Position numbers and translations under genes: made by a program. From positions 10,441 to 74,440 of the forward strand of contig NMRA01000558.1 in NCBI GenBank assembly GCA_002633005.1: a stretch of 64,000 nt of DNA, read 5' to 3'. Below the pieces are notes generated by a model, which ran no database searches, was not told where the DNA came from, and worked only from the letters and a program-made list of their open reading frames with translations. Shown piece after piece: positions 21,683 through 34,500 of this stretch (positions are counted from its first letter, which is position 1; the number at the start of each line of letters is the position of its first letter). Source of the DNA: Phoronis australis (lineage: Eukaryota > Phoronida > Phoronidae).

Positions 21683-24519
21683 TCACCATACTAGCTTTGG
21701 GTTAGATTTATACTTTAAGTAGTCCTCCATCTTAAAACACGAGATTTCAGTTTCATGCTCAACTCCACAGTTTTCCAATGACTTTCCAGGCTTCAAAAGG
21801 AGGTCTTCGTCATTTTCAAGCACGATCACAGGATCACTGGACTGAAAAAGATGACAAGAAATTCCATGACTGCATCTCGATATCATCCCCAACTTCCACG
21901 CTTGCTTGAAAATAGTTACTTTATTTTCTTAAAAAGCACTAAAAATGTGCAGCCAACAAGACACCAATAATGGAAGTCAGTGCCTTCAATTGGATAAATG
22001 GTATGCGGCAATCTCACATCATGAAATGTTTATAGACAATGAACCTAGTGCATACATTCAGTTATTTACAGACAGAAAAAAGCTCTTCTAATACACAACA
22101 ATTAACACTAAATAAAAAGGGAAGAGTCAGGTTAAGCATTACAAACTCTAAATTCAACAAAGTGATTCTAGTATTGTACTTTATTCTCTTTAACTGTAAG
22201 GAGTTACAAATACCCAAGGGCAGCCTGGTTTCTTTTTAAAACACAGATGTTGCCACAAATGACAATTTGGCAAGCTACCTGCTACAGTAGATCACACGGA
22301 AAGCCAACATTGTTTCAACTTGGGTCCGTTACACACAGCCTGTACACAGCCTCGTACCCCAAGGCTCAAGATGGCTGTGATCCATTTAGGCACTTGAGGC
22401 TTGGTTATGGGAAATGAAATGTGTCGGAATTCTGACACATTTTTTACGGAAATCACTGGAATATCACGAGTGATGTAATTTTGAAATTTTCTGCCTCAAA
22501 CGGCTAAACTGAACAACGTCATCTTGAGGCTTGGGGTCAAAGCTTTGAGTGTAAATAACGATTGAAGGCTGAGAACATAAATCTGTCCCAGACTAAAATT
22601 CAAGCCGCTAAGAAAAAACTGAAAACAAAATTTGTATGGTGCCTCCTGGTCTCTACCATCATAAGTGTTTTAATATAAAACAATGGAACAACCAGTTCAC
22701 CAATTTATTGGTTCAAAACTATTGAAAAAACAGAGGGTACAAGCTAAAAATAAACAGATAGAGACACTAAGACCCAAGATATGAACTGGAAAATCAATAA
22801 CAATAAATGTAGTGACACTTTCAGAAAATGGTCGTCCACAACGGCACAGACTTTGACAATGCGGACATCGCACAACCTATGTCAGGAAGACGTCAGAATA
22901 ACCAAGAATGAATTCATGTTTTGCCCTTTAAGTTCTGAATTCTCCTTCCCTGTTGATTAATTATGTTATCACTATCGCCCAATATTTTATTTATTTACGT
23001 AGCCAACAGCAGTTGCATCCAGATTGGTCTGCCCTTAAGTTATTTATGTCAAAATATATTAAAATTAAAATATTTAATTTTCAAAAACAAAAAGAACCGT
23101 ACAACATTAATATTAAAATGTGGGAGAGCCTCAGTGCTGCCATGCAATGAATCTGCAATATCTGTAACATATTTAATTCATATATTGTTTAGAGGTATTA
23201 TTATTAAATGATGAAGTGTGTGGATGAGTGTGTGAGTGAAAGTCCTTTCCCCTTTTCCTTGTTTACCCTTTCGCCCTTTAAAAAATTTATAAGTGTATCT
23301 TGTTGAAGAAAAAAATTATTAAAAAAACTATGTCAGATGGTACACTTTAAGGCGTGGGGGTTCAGTATCGCATAAGTCAGTATCGAGAAGCCTAGAGAAC
23401 GTCCATGATAATTCGCTCACATGCCACATTTGTGTTGACTTGGCGAGGGTGGACAGAAGTTATGGATCCAAGACATGTACCTGGCTGGAGACCATTGGAG
23501 ATAAATAGGAAGTAAAATTAAGAACTTGAAGTCAATACAGAACAAAAATCGGGGCAACATTATACAACACCATACATTGGTTATGAAAATACTTATCCCT
23601 AACTGCACAGGTGATGCTGGCTCGCCTGGCAAATATATGAGCACTTAGGCAATATTTCATTCTGTATCACATATTCTAACACAATACACAGACAGACCTA
23701 CCTTAGCTCCATAGGCTTTGTGCTGTATCTTCATTGCATCTGAAAAATTTATAAACTGCTATATATTACCTATCAACAACACCAAGCACTGACAAAAAGG
23801 ACAATCTAACTTAAGTGATATTTCCTCCTTAAAAATCACTATGGGTAAGCTTTGTTCAACCATGAGTGGAAACATACGAGCCAAACTGCATTAAAATCCA
23901 TTAACAACCCCTGAAGATACAGAGGCTAACTTAACAAAAGGTAGTCAGATGGGTCTGAAACCAGTTATCATGTGTTCTCACATTCACTAAACAGACAGAA
24001 GCCAAACTTAACAAAGACCATGCATGAGGTCAAGGAGATCCAGACGCAGGTGAAAAAAATAACGTTATTGCGACCAGCGACCAGGTAGTACTGCAGTGGT
24101 CAGACCTATCCGAAAACCAATGTCACAAGTGGTCTTCTCCATAGGAGCACAGATGATCTGCCAATTTTCCATACAATGTATAGTTAACATACAGCACATA
24201 CAAATCACACGACTACCAATCTGACTCTTACGAAGCTAGAACCAGCAAAAGCTTGTGTTTGTTTAACAAGAAAATGCACAAAATTATCAATCAGCCTGGA
24301 CAATAACGTCAATGTACATTAGAATACACACCAAATTGGAATCTCTTGAAGGGTAATGGAATGTCTGACCTGGATGACAGCTCACTCATGACATATTCTT
24401 TAAATGCTTTCACATCCTGACCAAGGTCGACGCATTTTAATACAACATGCTTAATATTCCTATGTTCAAATGACCTAATAAGGCGAACTGTTAAAGTTGC
24501 TTTAGTTGTGTCACCACTC
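21683..24519 (-). CDS. C2orf76: UPF0538 / C2orf76 homologue
   Basis: Three minus-strand coding exons splice in phase: 24519-24332, 23739-23702 and 21841-21683 with the stop. They encode TLTVRLIRSFEHRN, then VDLGQDVKAF, then DAMKIQHKAYGAK, then LENDEDLLLK, then ETEIS.F and EDYLKYKSNP near the end. This matches the whole length of the UPF0538 family (human C2orf76, about 126 residues); these exons give about 128. The family has no established function. The first exon is entered in phase 2, so a short upstream coding exon with the ATG is expected but not identified. Alternatively, translation could start at the in-frame ATG ending at 24566 if the acceptor is not used. The gene is head to head with NFX1. 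Confidence 0.88.
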
Positions 24520-25396
24520 CTAGAATAAAAGAAAATGACAGGTTTTCTTATTAGTGTACAAGCCACAGAACACCATTATTTTAAGATATTGACAAGTCAG
24601 CACTGGAAGTCTACTAGACTAAGTCTATTTGAATTGTATTGAAAATTTTAAATAAAAAGGCTGGTAAATTTCTGAGTTTTATCGACTGTGACCAAAGTTT
24701 CTTCAACTTAGAGAATATCACAGCAGGCTGTATCTCAACAAAAATTTAAACAAAGGTATAAATTGTTAGAAATCTTTAATTCCAGTATTCCAACAGCTTA
24801 TATTGTACCATCCGTATTTATAGTCAACAAACACCATGAAATTCAATGACTTTCAACAATGCAAGTATACTGTTGGCTTACAAAATGACACTGCTTGCTC
24901 CAGTTAAAGGAAACTTGACCATACTAATAAAGGTGAAAGCCAGCTAATCAAGTTAAGGGAGCAAGGGTAAAAACAATAGTGCTAGAGAATGGAGTTGGAA
25001 AGTGAAGATCAATCTCATGCATGTTTGACTCGAGATAAGATTTCAAAATAAACACATTGGATGGGCATCAAGAGGAGATACTACAAAACCTACTGGTAGA
25101 TCACAACAAGATAAACAAATTAGCCATAAGCTACAATATGATAACATCAGCAGCTGCGTCATTCGCAGGCGATATAAATTGCCCTCAACTCGATGGCTTC
25201 TTTGGAGCGGTGGATTTTAAGGTTAGCGAGCCCGTCAAGTTACCCACTCTCCCAGGTGCCAAAGCAACTAAAAAGTACCACAGAACTAGTCCACTGGGTG
25301 AACAGTTAATTTTCTCTCCAATGCTCAATTTCAATCTTGTGTTTTTACTGGTCAGCACAGTACTCACTAAGTATAGTACCTAGGACTAGGCTACTA
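24520..25396. other. Region upstream of C2orf76 exon; unassigned ORF
   Basis: A plus-strand frame at 25057-25383 (108 codons) starts MDGHQEEILQNLL. I do not recognise it, and no splice partners were found. It may be a retroelement fragment or chance. Confidence 0.3.
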
Positions 25397-25558
25397 CATA
25401 GGCGGTGCAGCACCGAAATAAGTGGGGGTGGCTATACACTGTAGACCCCCAGCCCCCTATGGTGCACACCACCCATGTCCATGGGCAGCGCAACACTTAA
25501 ACAAGTGGGGCTATAACCCCACCAACCCCCTACCGTGCGCCGCCCATGTACTAGAACA
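25397..25558 (-). repeat. GC-rich repeat, two units, inverted relative to 1392
   Basis: The segments GGCGGTGCAGCACCG, AAGTGGGG.TGGCTATA and GTGCGCCGCCCATG match, on the opposite strand, the units at 1392-1545. Again two units sit side by side, which suggests that the pair is the mobile or amplified form. Confidence 0.65.
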
Positions 25559-25731
25559 TTACAGAAGCCACACACTTTTCAGTCATTGCTTGTAGCTTAA
25601 GTTTAAAGTAGACTGAAAAAAAATCTTCAAATGATGCACCATTCAGTCAGTTATACTTTCAAAATCGTAAATGTTGGGTTGCGCTCCTGTTGCCACTTGC
25701 CAGTGCCTGGCGTTGTGCAGTGTTGAGTGAG

Positions 25732-25931
25732 CAGTGGCAGACCTACGTTTTCAGTAAAAGGGGGTTTAGGATTAGAGCGAATTCAGGGTGCATAGCGCCG
25801 ACCATAGGGATTCTTTGTGGTTTTTAGTAGCTAATTTCGTTTTTCTGGTGAAAACTGTTTTCTATTTTAATTTTTGATTCTGTCCCAAAGGGGGTTGAAC
25901 CTCCTGAACCCCACCTGTAGATCTGCCTCTG
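25732..25931. mobile_element. Probable MITE, CAGTGGCAGA termini
   Basis: The left end CAGTGGCAGACCTACG and the right end CTGTAGATCTGCCTCTG are inverted matches bounding about 200 non-coding bases. It is related by its termini to 17355-17662 and 8081. Confidence 0.65.
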
Positions 25932-27169
25932 GTGTGCTCGGTGAACGATAGACAGTAGTCACAGTACCACGGCTCCAACTCGCACGAATACTCCTGTAAT
26001 AAAACTTTTTTTGAACAGTCCTTCGTTCAGTAGCTCAAAGCGGCAACTGGCCATTTTTACGCTACTGCTGCCAGAGGAACTGACAATTAACATATTCCTT
26101 AGCTTGATAGGAGTATTTGTTTGAGTTGGAAGGAATTAAAGACATCAGCAGCTGCCCAAGATGTCTCTCTGCGTGCAAAAGGTAATTATAGCAACACGAC
26201 TTTGAAAGTTTATCCAGTGTGAGGCATATAATTTGCCGAAACCTTTCTGGCATATGGTCGAGGGAGTAGGCTATGGCTATGGATCATGGACAGGATGCAT
26301 GGCCACTGTCTCTACTGGCACTGTCAGCTGAGACCGTGGTAAGCTGCCAACTGAAGTTGAAGGGGCACTGCCACTTGAGACGGTGGTATTTTGAAGTTGA
26401 AGGCCTGTTTTTTTAAATAGTTTACTGTTTCAAGGCTTGAGATCAACCTTAGGCTTAGATCAGCCCCTACCCTAGTAGGCCGACCTGCACAGAGACTGAA
26501 ACTCTACACTTTCGTTGTTTATGTGACAACATGACCACTATTTGATGATTTCTTGAAATCTAACTGTTTAACAATACAGTTTAACTAATTTTTAACAAAC
26601 AACAAGTCTGCGGCTAAGCAATTACATTGTCCTGGATGCCGCTGGCCAACCAAGGGGCTACGAGTCTGTTGTGTGACGGCACACGACAGTAGTCTGGTGT
26701 GTGGCTGAGACATCCGTCCCTGCAGTTGTCGAATCTCCCGCTGCTGAAGTCAAGACGGGCTCTGGCATTGTCGGCGTTGTGAGCAGTGATCTATTGTGTA
26801 TTGAGTAGTGACTTCAATTGTGTTGATACTGACCACCGCCATAGAAAGTAGCCAGGTAAGGCTGATCTTATAACCAGTCTCAACATAGTCATAGACATTC
26901 ATTAAGACAGCACAAAACAAGTCGTTGACGTTAGTCTGCGCTGAGGCACGAATCATTCGGTTCGAATAGTGTCTGCAACTATAATAAAACAGATTGCAGC
27001 ACATGACAACAAATTTCCCAATGACTCATGCTTTAGAAACATGTAGTCAGTGGTGCCAGCAGCGACAGAAGAACAGGTAAACTCAAGTTAAGGGTCTATG
27101 CCTGTGGACCGGGTTGCACAAAACTTACATGATCCAACATCTGAAGGTCAAGGTCGCATTGCTGCACGC
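25932..27169. other. Intergenic, no gene recognised
   Basis: The interval contains a small internal repeat of GAAGTTGAAGG and GCACTG at about 26350-26405. The minus-strand frames at 26062-26253 and 26750-27004 have no visible domain. The missing first exon of the C2orf76 homologue may lie here or closer to 27.5 kb. Confidence 0.35.
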
Positions 27170-27440
27170 AAGCTTGGAATCCTACTTAATCTCAAGATCG
27201 CGGATGCGTGAGCTTGGAATTGAATATGCATTAAGCCAATCAGGTGTAATTTTTTGTTCAGTGTATATAATTTTTATATTTATTGGTTTCATGACCAATT
27301 AATCTCTCTTTTAGCGTAACGTGTGTGTAAGAACCAGATGAATACGTGAATATTATTCTTTGGTCACAATAAGATCACCGAGATTTGTGCATTCCAAGTT
27401 CATGCATACGCGATCTTGAGATTAAGTAGGATCCCAAGTT
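27170..27440. mobile_element. Inverted-repeat element (MITE-like)
   Basis: The left arm, 27170-27220, reads AGCTTGGAATCCTACTTAAT and continues TCTCAAGATCGCG. The right arm, 27391-27440, is its near-exact inverted complement (CGATCTTGAGATTAAGTAGG). The arms are about 50-65 bases with an AT-rich spacer of about 170. I see no coding capacity. Confidence 0.75.
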
Positions 27441-27699
27441 AGCGCACAGCAGCTTGCCCGAGTGCCATCTACCGTTCAGTATTGCACCATCGACACGCAA
27501 CGAATGTCGTGCGTTAGTTCGAAGCTAACTTGTTGAATTGTTTGAAATTACTTTGAGTTAGTCGTCTACTGCTGTTGCTTTTCTGTTCTACTATTCAGGT
27601 TAGTTCGAAACAAATTCAAGCCACTCACTTTGTGAGTGTTAAATTGATCACTCTGGTGATGGGACTGAATTGATCCTATGACGTTCTAACCAATCAATG

Positions 27700-28010
27700 A
27701 GTTATTTCCCGGTTTTGGCGGGTTCTGCGCGCGTTTTAGTCGTCTGCTGCGTTTCGTACGAGCCTGCAGCACGTGGTTTACTCATTCAGAAGTACTGGAA
27801 GAAGATAGCTAGCGTTTCAAATTTCCGTGCTCTCAACTCTTGGACGTTGAAATGTTAGGAGATACTTTAAACTTCGTTCCAGCTTAGCAAACCAAATACG
27901 GCTCATGTAATGTAATGTATCGTAGGCGGCCGTCTCACTAATGTGACGATCGATGGTTTCTACGTTACAGCTAACCTTGGCTTCTACTAGTTCTTGGTGA
28001 GACTTGGTGC
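27700..28010 (+). promoter_or_regulatory. Candidate NFX1 promoter and 5' UTR exon
   Basis: This CpG-richer stretch stands out from its AT-rich surroundings. It holds TTTTGGCGGG (E2F-like), GCGCGCG and an E-box CACGTG at about 27771. A possible donor, CTTG|GTGAGA, lies near 27993, and a strong pyrimidine-tract acceptor, CTCTGTTTAAG, lies at about 28341 just before the NFX1 start codon. The start site itself is inferred. It could also serve the divergent C2orf76 homologue. Confidence 0.35.
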
Positions 28011-28357
28011 TTGTTCAAAGATGAGCTTTGGGAACGACCTTAGTAAAAATATAGCAAAACAAAGTTGAGCACCTTCACGAGAGCATGTTGTTCATATTGC
28101 TGTTTTGCCTTGCAAAGACTGAAAGTTTAGTGCTGCCTTTTGCGATGGCCTACTGCCCTACTAGGCGTTATTCATGTATGACATCTTTGACTTTGACTTT
28201 ACAACTGCAGTAACTGTCTAAAGTTTTCTGTGTATTTTGTTTTGTGAAGAAATCTAACAAATTGAAATTTCACTTTACGAATTGTTTGCTGAATAAGGTA
28301 CAAAGTACATCTTTCACGTCTACTCCCTTTTTCTCTGTTTAAGGTTTTTCTACGTTT

Positions 28358-28592
28358 ATGAACATGAGTGAAAACAAGTCCAATGCAGAGTCGATCTCTT
28401 CAAACACTCAAAAGTCTGTGTCTGGTGTGAAAAGCAAGGGTAAGACACTGTCAGCCGATGCAGAAGTCTTCTGCCCCAGATCACAAAACAGTCCTGATCA
28501 GAGAACAGTCAACGATGTTTACAATGTGCCGCTTGGTCATACAGCATTCCCTGCTGCAATATCTGGTGCCACTGGAGTTGTGGATTTCCAAA
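28358..28592 (+). CDS. NFX1: NFX1 exon 1: start codon and PAM2 motif
   Basis: The ATG at 28358 opens [12 protein letters not shown]. Residues 29-41, [13 protein letters not shown], fit the PAM2 consensus in spacing, with Leu31, Ala35, Phe38 and Pro40 at the anchor positions. PAM2 binds the MLLE domain of cytoplasmic poly(A)-binding protein. The exon ends in phase 1 at CCAAA|GTAAAT. A second in-frame ATG two codons later is an alternative start. A pyrimidine-tract acceptor just upstream suggests that the 5' UTR is spliced. Confidence 0.85.
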
Positions 28593-31500
28593 GTAAATTC
28601 TTATTTAATGGTTTTGCTTGGCTGCAAAATATAATTGTTTCCGGCAAAATCTCGCCGATTTTGGACAATTGTAATTTTATTGCTAAGAATGTCCACATAT
28701 ATAACACTGTAGTTTTTAATGCACACATTTTCAAAGTATTGTCAGGCATAACTGTGGTACAAAACTTGAAAAATCATGTAATTAGAGTGCTACATGCTTT
28801 TCCTTAAAAAATGATGAAATAAATTTTCTTGTCGACCATATATTGTCCTAAACTAGTGAGATTTTACTGAATGAAGTTTGTCCCATGCACTCAATGGAAT
28901 CTGCTGTGTGTTGTGCTTAAAATGATGTCAACTTTTTACTAAGCAGATGTGCTTTTTAACACCAGGTTATATTGTTACACAGCTGAGCAGTGGAATGAGT
29001 ATCCCGGCCACTGGCAGATTGTCCAGTCGGGATACAGCTGTGTGTGTAGTTATCAGTTTGACTGTGACAAACTAATGAAATCATAAAAAGTTTTGAGGCA
29101 TCCAGTTGAAAAAACACAGATAAAATTTGAATCTAATTCTGGAATTTGAAATAAAACTTTCTAGAGTAAGCAGCGTTGTGTCCGTCTCTCCCGGACTTCA
29201 GCTTGGCTTATAGTTGGCATTTTAACCAGAATTTATAAATAACCTCAATAGCCAAGCTGAAGACCCTGAGAGGTGGACGCAACGTCGCTAACTTTAGTTA
29301 AGTTTTATTTCAAATTCCAATATTAGATTCAAATTTTATCAGTGACAAACTAATGTTTACATAGTCCAGTTCTCCAATTATGTGCTTTCATCTGATGCTC
29401 ACATAATCCAGCAGTTACGTTGTGAACAGCGCGCCCTATGCTAACCGATAGTTAAAAATACTATTTGCAAACAACTTTCAACAATTGTCCTGATAAAGCA
29501 GATGTATTTTTACGAAATACTTCCACCAAAAAGCTTCCAATGGCGGAGAAAAACAGTTGACTTTCAGAGATATTAGACTTAACTTTCACCTGCCGATTCC
29601 TTTGTGTGACTGTAAGCTCTAACTAGCTTAACCACAGTATTGTGTACCATCACAAAAAGGCGTGCTTGACAAGTTTAATCAAGTGATTCTAAATTAAATT
29701 GTGGTAGTGAAAATTTGATTTTTACACCTCAGGATAATGGTATATTAGTCAATGTATCTTATATTTCAAACTGTTTAGAAACAAGTACTAGTAGCTTAAA
29801 ATGCTAGACATTTACTTCCTTGCAATTGAAGAAATTTCTGTTGAATTAAACTAATTATGAGCAATTCCATGAGGTTGTACATGCAGTGTTGGGGACATTT
29901 CAATGAATCAATTTGAAGAGTTTGAAATTAATATCCTTTTTTCTGAGAAATTTGAAAGTTTTTGAAAGATATTCTTGCTTGCATATAGTAAACTGTAAAA
30001 AGTTTCAAAAAGATTACTACAACATTCAACATGTATGCATTCTTTATTCTGTGTAACGGTGGGCACCAACAAATCCTGTGTTTAGACTATTGAGCAAATT
30101 ACAAATTAATGCTTTTGAACTAAGAAACAAAAATTAAAAAGCAAACACCTCATTAGTGAATCGTAGTGCTACCATGTGCCATTGGTGTCAAAAAAGCGTA
30201 TTTTGCATGTTTGTCAAAATCGAGAAAGATTGGCCCCACCTGGTGTGAGGAAGACATTTAACAGACTTTTGCCTCTCTGACAAATTTGGAGGTTTCAACA
30301 TCATAACTCATCCCCTGTGTTTTCTACAGCTGAGTACTACTATGACATTTAAAAAGTAGCAAATATTTGTAAGAAAGTCGGTGTGGATAGATTTCAGTGC
30401 ATAATTGAGCAGTAATGTAATTTCATCCAGGAACATGAAGTATCGAGTGTCATGAGATGACCATTTATTTAATTCAGTAGATGAAGTTTCCCCACCTTTT
30501 TGTAATGGAGGGCACATTTTGAATTTGTACAAGACTGACACATTCATTTAGTTCCAAAAACACATCAGGTGATAATTGCATCTTAAGCTCTTTACGTGTC
30601 CCAACTTAAAAAATCTTGAGCTTATCATTGTATCATGCATTATGATTGTCCCCTTCATTACGTTCATTTTGCTTTAACATGCTAAATATCATTCTGTAGT
30701 ATCAAATTTCTTGCCTGTTTCAATTTTATTAGTAAATCAATTAGAAATTCAGCGCCTCTGACATCCAGAACCAGTTTTTGAAACAAGTTTTTTCTAAAGT
30801 AAAATTCAGTTTTTGTATTTTTACGTCCATTTTACTTAGGAATCACCCTTAAAATAGCTGTGTTGTTATTTCAGATTGTGGGTATGGTCATGTTGCTCCT
30901 AATTTCAATCCTGTTGGTGTTCCTTTTTTAATGGTTAGTGACGTTACCAGTGATACATATCAACAACATTCAGAATATGATCACAGAGGTCAAGGACAAC
31001 GTAACAGCGCTAGAAATGCCTCTCAGCCTAGGGCAAATCAGAAGTCTTTTACTAGGAACCGTCAATTCAATCAACGTTACCAACTTGGTGACCAGAAGCC
31101 AACGGTTGTATCCAGTCGGTCCAACCAAAGCCATGAGCTACAAGAGCAGCAACAACTGGTGTTGGGTCAGAAACAGTGGGAGCCCCACGGGAGTCATAAA
31201 AAATTTCATCATCACCCTCAGCGTAAGCACGGTCATCACACTAGAGAACAACAACGGGCACAGATGCATCAGCAGCAATATCAGGCTGGGGACCAGAGCA
31301 GGAATGGACGATGTGGACAGCGGTACCAACAGGGCAACGTTACCGACCAACACCCTCAGCAGGAGCAGCAACACCAACTGCGTGAAAGTCATCAAAGTCC
31401 CAGAAGTCACCAGCATCGTCAGAACAGTGATAGACGCTTTAATAACCAGCGTGGCAACACAACTCAAGTTAAAACCAGAGCTGCGGGTGCCGTGGTGCGA

Positions 31501-34500
31501 TCACGAGATCAGGGTGAAGCGGCAATGGCAGCCATTTTGGCAAAGGTAGACAACTTCAGTCAGAAGTCCAGACCCAAGACTAGTTCTCAGGAGACTTTTG
31601 TGAACAAGCCATTGAATATGGTAGACTGTAGCAGCTCTAAATTGGCAGTCAGTGACACTGATAGCCATGATTGTAGTGTTAATACAGAACGTAGAAGGAA
31701 GCAAGGAGCAAGACAAGTGGCTACAGACAATGATGAAACACAAAGAGGTATGACGAAGTTTGATTCTCATTACTGGGTTTAGCAATGGCATTTCTGTGAT
31801 GTGTACTCTAGTAAATAAGCTGTTTTAATGTTCTTAGTCGTAACTCGTAGGCATTCTATGATCAATCGGTTGATATTGCAAATTGTCTCATCGAAGTTCT
31901 TATGCAGCATTTTTATGCATCCACATATGATACCTCAAAAGCCACTTGATGCATTTTGCCCTGCCTCAAAGCTTCACGTGACATGATTTTGTTCGTTTTT
32001 TGTAAGAGAGCTTGCTTCAGGATGGAATGTAGAGGACTGGCAGGTTGACAGATTTCAATGGAACTTGACACATTGGTATATGACTCAAATGCCCCAGTAT
32101 CGGCCAACTTTCGGGCCGGGTCACTTACTGCAGCTCTCTTAAGTACCTATTGTGACCTCTGCAAGGCACATTTTCAGTATTTTTGGGTTCCGAAGATGAT
32201 AGAGCATTTCCGATCGACATTTTATTGTGAACTGATTGACAGATTTCAATGAAGCGAGATATTTGATGATGTAGTAAATGTTAAGGACACTGGTGTCAGA
32301 GTTTTGCGAAACAAATTAAAGCTAAAATGGTTGGCATGTTACTTTAACGTTCTACAGGCCCATTGTAACATACATTGTGCTTTAACTTTTCTGATCACAC
32401 CCAACACGTCTAATGTTCTGCTTGTGGAGTTTTGCAAGTGTTCTAATGTTCTTGTTATCTGTGACAGTTCTAACTGAAACTGGTTTACGTTCGAAGCATT
32501 CTCTGTTCTAATGCTTTGGTAGGTGAAACACCAATCAACATGGTGTTCTGGTGTTTCATTTCGCTTATTCCTAAAACACACGAGCCACAAGGGACAGTAA
32601 TATTGATTCTGGACCAAGTTTGACTTATTAATAATCTTCTTCATTACGTATCCTGGATACCAGCGTTAGTGCTGAACAATATGTGATTTCACAACAATTT
32701 TTTAAGGCTTCAATAGCTTCCTGGGTATTTGACAGAATAACCATCAATTTATTTAGGATTCCGTTTTCAAACATTTCGGCAACTTTAGTTGTTGCAAAGG
32801 CCTCTGTTTGGAAGCCAAAACTTCCAACTAAGAGATTTTCAGTTGGTATATCAGCTGGTATTTAATACGAAAACCCACTTCAACCAGATCATTTATTTCT
32901 TGAACCATCACTGTTTACTTTAATGGAGCTTATGTCAACGTTCTTTTCATATTCGACAACACTATTTCTATTTACAATAAGACATTCAAAGTTCCCTTCA
33001 AAAGTCTTGGTTGTGTAAAATATAGTAGCGATTGCACTAGGTGTTAAATGCGTGTTTACCTGCCTTGTTACGCCATGTGTCTAAATATGCTAAGGCCACT
33101 TGTTTTTCCGTTGACTTTAAGCCAGTAGACTTGGTTAATGATGGCGACACCTTCTCTCTTCCGAGTTAGTAGTTTCTTTGTCACAGGAACTTGCTCATCG
33201 AGACGCATTTATTATTATAATAATTATTATTGTTGTTATTGTTATTATTAATGTTATGTTTATGATGAGGGTAGCCCCATCAGTTCACACTGCTTTCCAT
33301 GGGGTCCCTCAGGTCATTGATAATACTTAGAGCATGTCTCTATTTTTGTGTGCAGGAGTTCTTATTGAACAACTTCGAGGTGCCACATACGAGTGCATGG
33401 TCTGCTATGACGTGGTGAGGTGTGAGACTGCAGTTTGGAACTGTTCAAGTTGCTATCATGTCTATCATTTGTACTGTATCAAAAAGTGGGCTCGTTCTCC
33501 CACTGCTCAGGTAAGTAGAAGCCAGGGAAGTTAAAATAACTTAAAGCAGCTTTTAACTTTTGAGTTTTGCGTGTTGCCCATTGGTTCTGGTCTTTACCCC
33601 TTATTCTTTCTCAGACTTGTGCTCGCTGACTATGACTTAAAACAAAATACCATTGATACCACATCAATTTCAGCGAAGGTGGCATTTATTGAATAGCTAC
33701 ACCAAGGCATGTAAGGTGGGTTAAAAATGCATGATTTGCCAATCCATGAGTAAAAAAACAATTCCGCCACCACCAACCTCTGACTCAATTTTCAAAAAAA
33801 AAAAAAAAAAGTTAGACCAGAACCAACTGATGCCTTTTGGCCCCATATTTCAGAGTGACTCTGACTGAAAGCTATTGATGTTAATCATCTTTAAGTTAAT
33901 GTTTTGTAAATAAAGTGGTTCAATCCATTTTCCAACTACTAACAAAATTATCCTTAGTGTTTGGGATTTCAAACTTTCACTAACCACCAACGTGTTTACC
34001 TTGTTAATTTCTGACCATTGTCTTTTGTTTAGGGTATGGGGAACAGAGATGACTGTTTTGATAACATCGCCTTTACTCTCAACACAGTAGACTGATTCCT
34101 CTAGTAATGCACATACTAGCCCATCCTGAATTCCCCAGAAAAACTGAAAATAGTTGAATAGGGTAGTGCCTAAGGCTGTATATGATTTTGCTATATAAAT
34201 CTATTTTGATTAGTATGAGCAAGAATTGAGTCTCCTTAAGACGCATATATATGTTGGTCGCATCTCGAGACCTCAAGTTCAGTCTAAGCCCAGACGTGGC
34301 GGTTGGGATAGTTCAATGGACTAGAGTGTTTGCACGGTTTGCAGAGAGCCTTGGGTTCGATCTCTGGTTGATACAGAGAATTTCTTTTCAGACTTTACTC
34401 CAGGTTCTGTTTTGTGACCAACATATGACATGTAAGCATACTAATATTTCCTACTTATACTGTACCTTATTGGTTGATTTGATTACTTGATCAGGAATGT

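Noticed and set aside
25057-25383. 108-codon plus-strand frame as an exon of a new gene
   Set aside because: No recognised domain, no partner exons and no codon evidence; left unassigned.
31138-31467. Minus-strand 109-codon frame rich in Leu and Val
   Set aside because: It is the antisense shadow of the Q/H-rich NFX1 exon 2; no domain or splice context.
34302-34373. True tRNA gene
   Set aside because: A and B boxes are present, but the acceptor stem does not pair and there is no clear anticodon arm; a SINE head fits better.
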